Assembly (NCBI GenBank): GCA_019671135.1 | Contig: JAHRHY010000016.1 | Span: 124,001-188,000 of the forward strand | Direction of reading: 5' to 3' | Source: Linnemannia hyalina | Taxonomy: Eukaryota > Mortierellomycota > Mortierellomycetes > Mortierellales > Mortierellaceae | DNA: 64,000 nucleotides | Translations under genes and position numbers: made by a program | Notes under the pieces: generated by a model | What the model saw: only the letters and a program-made list of their open reading frames with translations | Told to the model about the DNA's origin: nothing | Database searches by the model: none | In this document: in pieces, positions 1 to 10,330 of the stretch | Layout of the letters: every line of letters begins with the position of its first letter | Numbering within the stretch: position 1 is the stretch's first letter

Positions 1-1
1 C

Positions 2-1584
2 GAGACTGAATGTCATTGGGACAACCCGGCGGCACAGAGAGACGAGGTCTCGATCATCCAGATGGCATCTCAGGATATTTGCCTGCTCTTCCAGATCAAC
101 CGCATTGTCAATGTTGCACGGTGCCCCTTCCCATCCCGTCTCAAGGCATTCCTGGAGGACCCTACTCATCTCAAGCTAGGAGTTGGTGCCAAACGGGATG
201 CTAAGGATCTGGACCGAATTTTTAACATCGACTGCGATGGAGTTGTTGATCTGGAAGTCATGGCATTGGAGAAGAAAGTTCTTGAGCGGTCACTTCAGGA
301 TTTGGACGAAAAGTACGGTCGGCCGGGACGAGAGGTCCTTAAGACTCATGCGATGCTTCGATGGAAATGGAACGCCGTGGAGTTGCAACCCCAGTGGGTG
401 TGGTATGCTGCCAAGGATGCCTTTGCTGGAATTGCTATCTATGAGAACATGATGGCCGATCGGGTCAAGGATACCTTCAAGCCCTATGAGGAAAGATTCC
501 CTATGACCGACAAGGAGCTGAAAAGGGACATCATGACCTTCCTCGAGCGTGCCATGGGTGGCAAAGGCAGGGTATGTTCTTCTCTTCTGACGTGCATTCG
601 AACGTGATGAAGAATATTGTAAGCACATTCTTCGTACTAACTCTTAATATATAATTATCCTATTGTGAGTAGCAAACAACGTTGGGAGCGGTGGAGACGA
701 CGTTGCAAAAGGGCTATGGTCGATTCCAAAAAATGTACCAACCTAAGGAGAGAAACGCTCAGGTCAAGGAGTTGGTTCGTCAACTGATCACGGATAATCG
801 TTTGACTCGAGTGGCCCAGACACCCTTAACCGCCGCCAACAAGGACGACGTTCTCATTATCACAGGCGAGCGACTGGAACGCGTGCTCAGGACTCAGGAA
901 GCGATCGATGTTCTCCGGCCGTACTTCAACAACTCGCCTGTTTATATTCACAGCCTCAGCACCAAGGGTATCACTCTCCCTAGGACTCTGGATAACTCTG
1001 CTGGTTCTGCTGTGGACGAGAATTACGAGGATCTCCGACTTTTTGTTGAACTGGGTTCGATGTGGCAGCAACCGCGCAAGTTGAACGGGATGACATCTTC
1101 GTTCTTGTTTGAATTGGAGGCAGCAGGATACCATGGCCTACCCCCTGTGGCGAAATCTGAACCTGGATACAAGCTGCCCGAGAAGAAGATTGTCCAGGCG
1201 AATATGGAGCGGGCTAAGGCGAACGATGTTGGGAGCAAGTGGAGAGCGTATGTAAACCGACTGGTTCGTCGACGCGTGCTTGTGATGGAGAGTGGATTGT
1301 ATATGATGGATCACGATCTGGAGGATCGATGCCGTGAGGCTGCACCCGAGTTACCAAGGGAGATTGTTGATCCTGCGGAAAATAAGCGACAGAAGGCATT
1401 GCGCAGGACAGCGATCACGGAGGGGCGTTTGTCGACGGTCAAGGATCTGACGAATGCGGAGGATTGGGGACATGGAGCTCAGAAGCGTGTTCGTCTAGTT
1501 CCTGACGAAGGTGATGATGATGTCGCCGAGGTTGAGAACGACAACGAGCAAGAGGATGAGGAAATGGTTGCTGCTGCTATATAG
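2..1584 (+). CDS. DEDDy-type 3'-5' exonuclease domain protein, 5' end missing
   Basis: The gene runs off the left edge. Exon 1 is read in the frame starting at base 2 and ends at 571; intron 572-672 (GT-AG, with an ACTAAC branch-point-like motif); exon 2 is 673-1584. The visible N-terminal part matches the RNase D/WRN-type exonuclease fold: a DxE-like Exo I element at the edge, an Exo II Asp in 'GVGAKRDAKDLDRIF', and an Exo III 'YAAKDAFAGIAIY' carrying the Tyr and Asp of the DEDDy class. Such enzymes trim 3' ends of DNA or RNA using two metal ions. The remaining roughly 300 residues have no domain I recognise; they end in an acidic tail. In the visible Exo I the first acidic residue is Glu rather than Asp (codon at 2-4), but the upstream context is cut off. 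Class is fairly sure; substrate unknown. Confidence 0.75.
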
Positions 1585-1976
1585 AACTTTTCAATTGTAT
1601 TCCTATTTATTATTGCCCTTGTGCTTGACAAGGGTGATCATGGATGATCTTTTAATCCTTTTCGGGGGTGTGTATGTGTCTGTGTGTGTGTGTGTGTAGG
1701 AGTGTCAAGATGATGAAATGATTCTTCCACTGTCGCATTTGCTACACTCTGATCTGGTCTCACTACCCTTGTTCTCATGGCGCTGCCCTTTCCACTCTGC
1801 TTTCCAACTTCCTTCAGAACACACCAACCCACCCATCCACGAAGCACAGAAAACACAACACAACACACTTAACATACTTAACATACACCAACCACCACAA
1901 CCACACCCACACTTTGTCCTCTATCTTCATTCACACCACTCGCCAAGCAACCATTCAACAGCCACAACACATAACA
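1585..1976. other. Intergenic leader with GT microsatellite
   Basis: No gene seen. It holds the 3' flank of the exonuclease gene, a (GT)n-rich run at about 1667-1697, and a C/A-rich pyrimidine-poor leader directly before the next start codon. Confidence 0.6.
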
Positions 1977-3467
1977 ATGACGCAACAGAAACGTCAGCCC
2001 ACAACCTCCAAGCGCACCGCATCTCCCCACGTCGACTCGCCCTCTGCAGCTGGGACAAAGGAGGAGCCGCCCAAGAAGCGTGGTCGTATGACTCGTCGGT
2101 CGATGGCCGCCCAGGCCGAGGAGGATGCTATTGCCGCTGCCAAGGAACGGAGTGAGGAGGATCAGGAGGAGAACGGTGATGATGGTGGGGATGCGGGTGA
2201 GGAAGAAGATGAAGAGGAGAGTTTGATGGATGGGAAGGGGGAGAAGACTGCTGCTGGTGAGTCTGACAAGAAGGAGAGCAAGAAGGTCGAGGAGGAGAAG
2301 GATGAGGGCGATACTCAAACAAAGGCCAAAAAGGAGGAGCCTCAAGGAAATGACAAGAAAGCAGTCAAGAAGGAGCCCCACGACGATGATGAGACCAAGC
2401 CTACCACCGTCAAGAAGGAGGAAGACACGGAGGACAAGAAAGAGATACTCGATATCCCACAGCAGATGGTTCTTGAGAAGGGCCATGTATATTTCTTTTA
2501 CCGGCCCAAGATGAATGTCGACCAGCCCTCGGGCGTGGATGACGTGCAGAAGTTGTATATGTTGTTGAGTCCCGATGATGCTGTTGGCCGTGTCTCGACT
2601 TCGGCCGATTCCAAACACGACGGACCATCATCTGTCGAGAAATCGAAGGGTGACGTTGACGGTGGTGATGAAGGGAAGAAAGTAAAGAAGGAGGACGAGA
2701 GTGAAGGCGCGTTGCATCGATTGCTGATCATCCCTCGCAAGGCCCTCCCCGTCTACGACCCCAACGCCAGTGGTGGCAACAACAAACCCGGATCTAGGAA
2801 CTGGGCATTCGTCGACACTGCTTCCTCCAACCTGGCGACCGTCGAGTCCCATCTCCAAGAATACAGCTACACCACCAAGACCCGCGGCGACCGGACTCAG
2901 GCCGCTGCTCGGTTCATTGCCCAAGCCCGCTACGAGTTCATCTTGGACCATGTCAATCCAGAGCACCCTCAACGACAGACTTCGTATTTTGTCTACGAGC
3001 TCGAGGTGCCTACGACTCCAGGCGCGGTCCAGAAAGCGTTCAAGATTGCAAATGAGGGACAATTTTTGGTCCAGGTCAAGAATCCTAGAATTCAGACACC
3101 CGCCACCGAGAGAGGAGCAGCGCGGTACGCAACCCTGAAGGGCAAGGCTCCCCAGTTGCCCAAGCACCTACAGGAAAAGTTCAAGGGTGTCAGGAAGGAT
3201 GAGGTCCGATATGCGCCGATAGATTCGAGCGAGTTTTTGGATGTGGCACACGTAGAGTTGGTGTTCTTGGCGGTGAAGAGGGGGGCGAGGGAGGAGTTTG
3301 AGGAGTTGCTGAAAGAGTTGGAGGAGGAGGTTGAGGAGGATACGGCTGGGTGGAGCGAGAGTGAGGGCGAAGGTGAGGGCGACGGCGAAGGGGGAGTGGA
3401 TCATGTGTACAAGGAGTTGGAGATTGATGAGAAGACCATCCCTGCTGCTGTTGACGAGTTCAAGTGA
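1977..3467 (+). CDS. Acidic/lysine-rich nuclear-type protein, 'BTB domain transcription factor'-like fungal family
   Basis: Intron-less, 496 residues from the ATG at 1977; upstream in-frame codons to 1914 are leader-like and were left out. Residues about 10-160 are a disordered KE-rich stretch with repeated 'VKKEE/KKEEP' blocks and a basic 'KKRGRMTRRS' patch that could be a nuclear localisation signal. A compact region starts near residue 162 with 'EKGHVYFFYRP', followed by 'VDDVQKLYMLLSP' and, after an acidic insert, 'LLIIPRKALP'. This pattern is shared with a fungal family that databases label 'BTB domain transcription factor', although I see no BTB fold here. The C-terminus (about 425-475) is another Glu-rich segment with probable coiled coil. 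A role in chromatin or transcription is inference only. Confidence 0.7.
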   Translation: MTQQKRQPTTSKRTASPHVDSPSAAGTKEEPPKKRGRMTRRSMAAQAEEDAIAAAKERSEEDQEENGDDGGDAGEEEDEEESLMDGKGEKTAAGESDKKESKKVEEEKDEGDTQTKAKKEEPQGNDKKAVKKEPHDDDETKPTTVKKEEDTEDKKEILDIPQQMVLEKGHVYFFYRPKMNVDQPSGVDDVQKLYMLLSPDDAVGRVSTSADSKHDGPSSVEKSKGDVDGGDEGKKVKKEDESEGALHRLLIIPRKALPVYDPNASGGNNKPGSRNWAFVDTASSNLATVESHLQEYSYTTKTRGDRTQAAARFIAQARYEFILDHVNPEHPQRQTSYFVYELEVPTTPGAVQKAFKIANEGQFLVQVKNPRIQTPATERGAARYATLKGKAPQLPKHLQEKFKGVRKDEVRYAPIDSSEFLDVAHVELVFLAVKRGAREEFEELLKELEEEVEEDTAGWSESEGEGEGDGEGGVDHVYKELEIDEKTIPAAVDEFK

Positions 3468-4276
3468 GCGCGAAGGCGGGGGAAGCCTGGAGCTAGTTTT
3501 TGGATTATACTTGTCCCTTAGCACAACAGCACGCACACATTCCTTCCCTATTTCTCTGTACATACATTCACAATCTCACTCTCATGTTTCCTCTTTTTTG
3601 AGAACATGGTTTACTGTCGCCGTGTCACGAACAAAATATAGTCAATTTTTTGCACGAGAAAATGCGCGCAGGAAGCAAAGAAACAAATGATTGTTGATCG
3701 TTGAGTGCGCTGCGGGGTTAAAAATAGCTCTTCGATAGACGTGCGACGGCAGTCAAGGGTGTTGATCAGAAGAACGAGCCAGGGTGTCGGTACAGGGTAT
3801 GCATAAGAGGTATACACAGGCAGGGTCGAAAAATGATAGTAAGGGGTCGTTTCTGTGAATCGTGAATGGGATGGAAAAGGAGGATAAAGGAGAGAGAGAG
3901 AGAGTAGGGGATGAAAGATATGATATGAGGGTAGTGTGGCTGCGAGAGGTGGCTGTAGCATCCTCTACTCATTCTAGTCTTTGGGAAAAGGCTCAAGGGG
4001 GAAGCAAAAAGGGGAACATCTTTGACGTCTCTGCCCTACCTCGGCTGCATCTCTCTTCCTTCTTCACCCATGAAATGTGAAAAGGGAACCCCGTCTTTTA
4101 TTATCTGTAGTGGTCCAACTTCTGTCAGCCAGAAGGTTAGCTGCAACGGTGTTTTACTCACACAACCTTTCTTTCATTCCTTTGCTTTGTCCATTCTTCT
4201 CTTCCTCCTTTCCTTTGCTAATGTCAACTCAGTTTTATCCCTTCTGCTCTTATTCAAAAATCAAAAACTAAACAGC
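3468..4276. other. Intergenic region, nothing supported
   Basis: 3' flank of the acidic protein gene and CT-rich promoter of the secreted protein. Open frames here are low-complexity and lack any recognisable domain. Confidence 0.5.
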
Positions 4277-4906
4277 ATGAAAATACTCCACATTGCCTTC
4301 TGCGGTGCTATTGCTGTTGTAGCTTGTGTCACCGCCGCTCCAGGCACGTTTCACTTCACAGAATGTGCACATTTGCACGACACGTTCATATCGCTATTCT
4401 CAACTAAGTGGGATGCTGTCTGTCCTTCAATTGTTTAACCCACAATAACTTCCTTGTTTGCTCTATTGTATTTTACTCCTTTCCTTCTAGTTCAACGACG
4501 GGATGGTTCACCAAACACATCAACACCTATTCCAAAACACAATGACCACCGAACCTTCGACCAAGCGACCTGCGATGTTACCTTAGCCCGCTTCAACAAT
4601 CAAGTACAAACCTGTCTTGACAGCAACAAAGCGCTCATGCAGAGGAAGAAAAGTCTCCGGGGAGTGATGCGTGGACCGTACAATAAGCTTCGCCGATCTG
4701 TTATTGATGCTCGACTTGCAAGATATGCCACTCCGACGGCAGAAAATGCGCACGGGGCACTGAGAGAGTTGATCCGGGTGTATTATGTAACTTTCAGTGG
4801 TGACGATGCTGTTCAGGACAGGCAGTTGATGGAGCAATGTGAGGCCGCCCGTGTCTCGATCAGCGAATGGTTTCTTCACGTCTGCAACACTACAGTCCCC
4901 AAGTAG
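4277..4906 (+). CDS. Small secreted four-cysteine protein
   Basis: Two exons, 4277-4343 and 4491-4906, 160 residues. Exon 1 encodes a hydrophobic signal peptide ('MKILHIAFCGAIAVVACVTA'). Joining at CAG|GCACGT with the acceptor TTCTAG (4489-4490) gives 'AAPVQRRDG', a typical start of a fungal secreted protein, and keeps frame. This makes the intron GC-AG; the alternative GT donor at 4365 also keeps frame but has a weak AAT|GTGCAC context. The mature part has four Cys (in QATCD, QTCLD, EQCEA, HVCNT), enough for two disulfides, and is otherwise helical and charged. No family is recognised. Size and cysteines fit the broad class of secreted effector-like or extracellular proteins, but that is not a function. 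Confidence 0.7.
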
Positions 4907-6046
4907 GCTGTTACTGCTAGATGTTTAGTTTACAATAATTGATCTCTTTGTCAACATATTGATATTGACCATATGATGTTTATTGCGGTTTGGTTGTTTT
5001 GACTATACCGATCTTGAAGATGTGGCGGATAGTGGTAGTAGTGAGGATGGGAAGTGGAGCTGGCATCACATTTTGTTCATCCCTGAGAATGTCAAATTTT
5101 ACTCTACGATGAAAGAAAAGAGAGGGGAGACAGGAAGTTCAGAGTTTGAAGATCTGTATTGTCAATGGAAGAAGGGATCGTGAACGAAAAACATTATTAA
5201 CATTATTCTTTTCTGTGATTGCTGTCTGAGCAGTACTTGTCAACTATCCCTCCCTCTCTCGAAGAAAACACTTGAAGCCTCGCTTTTTTCAGCCCAGGAA
5301 TGTGTTCTTGGTTGCGTTTAAAGTAGAGATGAGGGGACACGAGTAATTTTTCTCATGAACATGTGTCTGCCCTTTCTTTTTGAGGTACCGCCGCCCCTTT
5401 GATTTACACCAATGCCCTCTTCCCAACCACAAGAATACCCCGAATGCACCATCCAGGCATTCAACAAATCCTGCGAAAGGAGCAAATAATAATAATAAAA
5501 AAACACGGAGACGCGTGTGTCCTGCAATACCCCCCCCCTCCCCCATGAATTCGGATGTGCAACCGAGTCAGACCGACTTGTTTATACACATCTTCATCCC
5601 TTTTCTTCATCCCTCTACTTCTCTTAATATCCTCTCCGCTCCATTTCCCTTCACTTTTCCCTTTCTCTGCATCCTCACATTCACACATCCTACACGCACA
5701 CACACAGACAAAAAAGAACAATGAAGGTCTAATCCGTTGCCCTCTGCCATGCCCACGATGACTGCAGGAATTCAACCTAAAAATACAAAAATGATGAAAA
5801 CAGCGCAGCGCGCCGGTGAATAGAACGCAACGTGCTTATTACGGTGGTCTAAAATCCAATCTTTCTATAAGACTCTCCCAAGGAGCTTGCACTGGGTTGT
5901 GTGGCACCTTAAAAAACTCTTGTGTGTCCCCTTTGTTAAGCTGTATGGCATCCACTCTCCGCAATTATTATTTTTTTGGCTTCTATTGTGTCGTCTATTG
6001 TGTCTTCTATTGTGTAGGTGCTATTTTTTCTATTTTCCTGATGCGA
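4907..6046. other. Intergenic region, nothing supported
   Basis: 3' flank of the secreted protein followed by pyrimidine-rich and A-rich low-complexity sequence, ending at the 3' end of the minus-strand carrier gene. A 66-codon open frame at 4983-5183 lacks an ATG start and any domain. Confidence 0.5.
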
Positions 6047-7444
6047 CTACACAGGATTCAACCCGACAAAGCTCCGCAGTTTCTCAAAGATCATCAACGA
6101 AAGCATGGTATGTGGACCAAGTCTCAACCAGCACATCAAGAAGCCCTTATACAATGCCAAAGGTCCCTCCCGCTGAACAGTCTTGACCGCACAGTCGATC
6201 GCTGACCGGTATAGATGCCCCTTTCCCTGGGCATTGAACTGTTGGTTCATATATCGGACCTTGACAGTATCAATCGGCGATGTTGAGATGGAACAGACCA
6301 ATCCTGCAACGGTACTGGCACAGAGATGGGTTAAGTATCCCTCGTGGAACTGAGCTTGGCCCTGAGAATCACGGAGTTTGAGGAGCCAATGTTTTGTGGT
6401 GTCGTAGGAGGCGAGTTGGGAGGCGGTGACGACCATTGCGCGGGCTGCGGTCGGGATCACGCCGCGGTAGAGGCCGGGGATACCTTCTTCGACGTAGATG
6501 GATCTGCAGGCGTCGGCAATTGAGGCGTAACGTGGTTTTCCACTGGGCCAGAATGCCTGCAGGCGGACTATTAAATTTATCAGGGGTGGGATAGAAAGGT
6601 TAGGGATGAGGACAGTGGCTGGTGGCCGCACGATTTGCAACTCCATTTGTTGGAGAGGAAACCATAATTCCAGAGACAGAGACAACCCCTTCCCCCCCAA
6701 TGCGGGGAAGAAGGGAAAAAAAGAGAGCACGTAGAAAGAGGGAAGATAGATGGATAGTAAATCTTGAATCCGCAGTGTGGGAGAAAAAAAAAAGAAGAGC
6801 AAAGGCTTACCTTTGATGAGATCGGTGGGGTTGGCAATGGCACTACCAATCATCCCACTCGTGAGTCCAGACATCAGCTTGACCAACGTCGTCGTCTCTT
6901 CACCTCCGCGAAGTCCCGCTGCTCCCATCCCGCTGTAGATACCCTTGAAGTAATCGTAGCTGCCTAACCGAATTGTCGAGTAGACACTCTCCCGTAGTAC
7001 TGCTGGCGCCAATCCTGCAACAAAGACCCTTGGTCCCTCTGTGCGCAAAATCTGTCGTAGTAATGGGATGAGCCCAAGTGTCTGTGTCGTCTGTGTCGCT
7101 GTCACTGTTGTTGCTGGTGTTATTGCTGCTCTCATGACTGCACCTCCTGCTGTTGGTGATGAAGTTATGGTTGGGTGGAGAGTATGAGTCGCAGCAAGGA
7201 CGGAGGTGGATGAGGAAGGGAGGACGACAGAGGTGGTGGTAGTAACAGCGATAGCCTCGCCCTGGAGTTGGAGCCGGGTCTTGATGACATCGACTGGGTG
7301 GGTAAAGACGACGGCAGTCATGCAGCCGAGTCCGCCAAAGAGCAGTTTTGCAGCCAGTTCCTGGCCCGGTGTCCACAAGTGTGCTGCCCGTCCCTCCGGG
7401 GTTAGACTTGTAAGTCCTGATGATTGTTGTCCTTGAACTGTCAT
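6047..7444 (-). CDS. Mitochondrial carrier (SLC25), UCP/dicarboxylate-type
   Basis: Two exons on the minus strand, 7444-6811 and 6567-6047, 384 residues. The junction ATCAAAG|TCCGC restores the second carrier signature 'NPTDLIKVRLQ' across the splice. Three repeats are visible with signatures 'HPVDVIKTRLQ' (about residue 49), 'NPTDLIKVRLQ' (about 206) and 'SPIDTVKVR' (about 308), each followed by a G-x-x-x-L/Y-[K/R]-G type element. The family exchanges small metabolites across the inner mitochondrial membrane. The second signature and the lack of amino-acid-carrier features point to the UCP/dicarboxylate/oxoglutarate branch; the exact substrate cannot be read. Odd: a Ser/Thr-rich insertion of about 60 residues in the first matrix loop (residues 65-125), and an intron (6568-6810) of 243 bases without in-frame stop. 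The start at 7444 was chosen because the open frame upstream is Ser/His/Asn low complexity. Confidence 0.85.
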   Translation of the reverse strand: MTVQGQQSSGLTSLTPEGRAAHLWTPGQELAAKLLFGGLGCMTAVVFTHPVDVIKTRLQLQGEAIAVTTTTSVVLPSSSTSVLAATHTLHPTITSSPTAGGAVMRAAITPATTVTATQTTQTLGLIPLLRQILRTEGPRVFVAGLAPAVLRESVYSTIRLGSYDYFKGIYSGMGAAGLRGGEETTTLVKLMSGLTSGMIGSAIANPTDLIKGKPLLFFFFSPTLRIQDLLSIYLPSFYVLSFFPFFPALGGKGLSLSLELWFPLQQMELQIVRPPATVLIPNLSIPPLINLIVRLQAFWPSGKPRYASIADACRSIYVEEGIPGLYRGVIPTAARAMVVTASQLASYDTTKHWLLKLRDSQGQAQFHEGYLTHLCASTVAGLVCSISTSPIDTVKVRYMNQQFNAQGKGHLYRSAIDCAVKTVQREGPLALYKGFLMCWLRLGPHTMLSLMIFEKLRSFVGLNPV

Positions 7445-8050
7445 GAGATGGAGTGTCCTCTGGTTGGTGATGCCCTTGGTTGTTTGGTGATGTTGGTTGT
7501 TGGATGTGGGATGAGGGAAGGTGTAGGACTGGTTGAGATGGTAGAGTGGAGAGAGGAGAGAGGGGAGAGATGAAAGAGGAGCGGAAGATGAGTTGTCCGA
7601 GTGAGAGAGGGAGGAATCATTCTTTCCCTTCGTTTTTCTTCTGTGCTCTCTCACTCTGGCTTACTGTTGGGTGTCTGTGTGTCCGTGTGGAGGGTGGGAA
7701 GAAAAACTGGCAGGGGTGAATAATCAGCCAGTCAGTGGGTCATCGATTTCTCTCTATCCTTGTGTCCTGAACCTTGTCCGTCTCTCATGCCCTCCAGTCC
7801 GTTCGGTTTGTTCCCACTCTGTACAGTACTAGCACACGAATTGAGCGTCGGTCTAACCTCTTGCCTTTGCCTCTTGGCGACCATTAGAATGTAATTGCTT
7901 GTTTTTTTCTTCTTTTTTTGGTTTCTTTCTGAAGGAAACATTGTTCAATAACTCACACCAGAACTCCGCGCTCTCCCTACCGATGTCCGTGATACGACGT
8001 TGCTCGAGTCGATTCAAAGGCGTCTCTCGTCTGGGTGAAGGCTGTCCCTC
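7445..8050. other. Intergenic region: carrier promoter
   Basis: CT/GA-rich leader of the minus-strand carrier gene. The reading frame stays open to 7654 on the minus strand, but with low-complexity translation. Nothing else seen. Confidence 0.45.
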
Positions 8051-8671
8051 TCAACCTCCTACCAGTTCCATGTCCTGCTCTGTCGGGAACCCGTCGAAAT
8101 CGTAAATGTTGGTCGACCCCTTGTCGTAGAATACAAGTTGCTCGAGATATGCAGGGTAGACTTGTTTCCGCCTTTCATTGTATTCTGATAGTCGAAGGTT
8201 GAGTTCCGTGAGGGACACCAATCGAAACAGTGCCTGAGCGAGAACGTGGGTCCCGAAGGAGCTTCTGAGGGGGAACCAAATGAGCGTGACGGATGTCAGA
8301 GAAGGGTTAAGAATGAGCATCCAGGAGATCCAGCCGGCTGCGTCATAGGGTATAGAGTGTTCTTTGATTTTCGTAAGCCGAGTTAAGTGTGGGAGGATGA
8401 TACTTGGAGATTGACGTTCCTCCGAGAATGGTACAGTAGATATCGAGGAGTCTTTTGGGTTGATCTCGCTTGTGTTGACTACATTCGTTGGTGTCGGTGT
8501 CGGAGAATAAATTTGACCTAATGGCAATAGGAACCACCCTGTTCGCGTAATTGTCGTCGTTGTTGGCAATGCTATCGACAACATCCAAAATGACACAATA
8601 TGATTGGGATAACCAACTTCCTTTATAAACCAATTATTCTTGCGAACAAACGTGCCCGCGAACTCTTGCAT
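8051..8671 (-). pseudogene. F-box/LRR family A remnant (A0)
   Basis: A minus-strand open frame whose translation aligns with the middle of the intact family A gene at 23478-25616: 'LPHLTRLTKIKEHSIPYD' against 'LPRLTRLTTLEYRTEK', then 'LNPSLTSVTLIWF' against 'LNHSLTHVRVSGC', then 'FGTHVLAQALFRLVSL' against 'FDAHLFMQAIPSLKSL'. Only about 130 residues of LRR region correspond; no F-box upstream and no C-terminal module downstream are visible. It is therefore read as a truncated, diverged copy rather than a working gene. The first 70 codons do not align to anything in the window. Confidence 0.55.
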
Positions 8672-10330
8672 TTTGTCGCTGGCCTACTCGCGGTTTATAG
8701 GCATCGAGTGTTGACGTCTTCTCACTCTTCTCGGGTACGAGAAGATATTGAGCATTTATAAGGCTTTATTTTGCGAAAGACAATGATGATTCCAATGAGG
8801 TTTATTCGTCTTTTGCCTCGTTTCTCTATCCATACTAGAGATTTTAACAGACAAGACAGGCAGTGCTACGCAGAGTGAATGAGATGACGGGTTCTGCTCA
8901 GACAGTCCTTAGATAATTACAATTAAAATAAAGGTAGCCTAAGCGACCCGAATAAGGAAGGACGCAGAATATCCTATATGAACCCAACCAAGCTGGTGAG
9001 AACTTAGGCGACGAGGCCGACGACAATGATGAAGTAGAACTCGCAAAGTGAGGAGCTGCTTAATATCAAGATGATCAAAGGCTTACGCTGTCACCGATGA
9101 CTTACGCGCTGGGAGATGCATGGAAACACTGGGATTGCAGTGAGGTGAGGTGCGATCATGGCACAAACTGATAAGGGTCATGACGCGGTTATACCTCACA
9201 CACAAACCAACGCACGGTCCACCCCTCTCTTTCTTTCTCTTTTCCTTTCACATGATTGTCGGAGGAGAGGAAGAGGTAAGTACAAAGGGAGGAGTGTCCG
9301 GTTTTGTAGGGATTCATGCACCTTCTTGTAGATCTTTGATTGGTCTCCTCTCGGGTAGATGGATCCATTTCACGCTCTCATCTACCCTCTCTCATATGAG
9401 TCACCACCGTCCAAAAAAATCCATCCAAAATATAATAGCTTGGCAACAAGCGCAAGAAGACCTAAGCCTAAATCCAAAGACTATTCCTGCGACGCGAAGA
9501 TTCTTTGAGATGTGTTCGAGGGGCAAATAGAGCGTGATCTGCAGATGGATCTTCACTATTACTTCTGATGTTTTTTTTGTGTTTGAGTAGGCTATGTGAA
9601 CATGTGCTCAATGCATGTAGGCTCTATTTTGCTATGCTACAGCCTCCATCAAACGCGACTGCAATTTCTGAACTGATATTGATGTTTCCTCCGTACGTGA
9701 TTGCGGATAGTGGTATGCGATACTTTAGTCGATCTATCCAGAGTGTGGTGCACATGTAAATAGTCAGTACCACCAACTCTGCTCTGACCAGTCTGGTATG
9801 GAGTTTGAGAGATTTAATCAACGCGTTTATAAAACCGTGTGCGCAATGTTCTCTTTTCCTGCTTTATTTTGTCAGGAGAGGCCGGTTGGCCCTAGGGACC
9901 GGGCGTCGTGAGGTCGACGCAGCAAAAGAAAGCACTTTCATGTGTAAATCATATGCTCGACGGAGACTAGTATGGATTCTGAACCCAAGCATGAAGAGGT
10001 GACAGCAGAAGTCTTTATCTGTGACCATACGCACATACATATCATTTCCACACCAATCTCCTTTTTTCACACAATTGCTTTCTCCTGCCTCTCCCTTCTT
10101 TCATACTCGCAACATCTTACTCTCAGCTTTCATCTTGATTTAACTCGCACTACATACACTTTCTCGCATACACTTTATCATTGCCTGCACTTACAGTGCC
10201 TCCCAATTCTCTACAGTGCATAGCGTATGTGAATGTTCATCCATTAACTCTACTAGTGTTAAGGCACTTAACTGCCAGTATCTTACACGTAGAAATCCTT
10301 TCACCTCGTTTCTATCTCACCAGCATAGCC
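8672..10330. other. Long intergenic region upstream of the ZNFX1-like gene
   Basis: No gene supported. It contains short unrelated open frames, an AT-rich middle, and a TTTATAAAA element near 9826 that is too far from the start codon to be assigned. A CT/CA-rich leader begins at about 10020. Confidence 0.45.

Noticed and set aside
4983..5183. 66-codon open frame after the secreted protein gene
   Set aside because: No ATG at its start, no domain, no homologous copy in the window.
7445..7654. N-terminal extension of the mitochondrial carrier
   Set aside because: Open in frame but Ser/His/Asn/Gln-rich; carriers do not need it and the ATG at 7444 gives a normal N-terminus.
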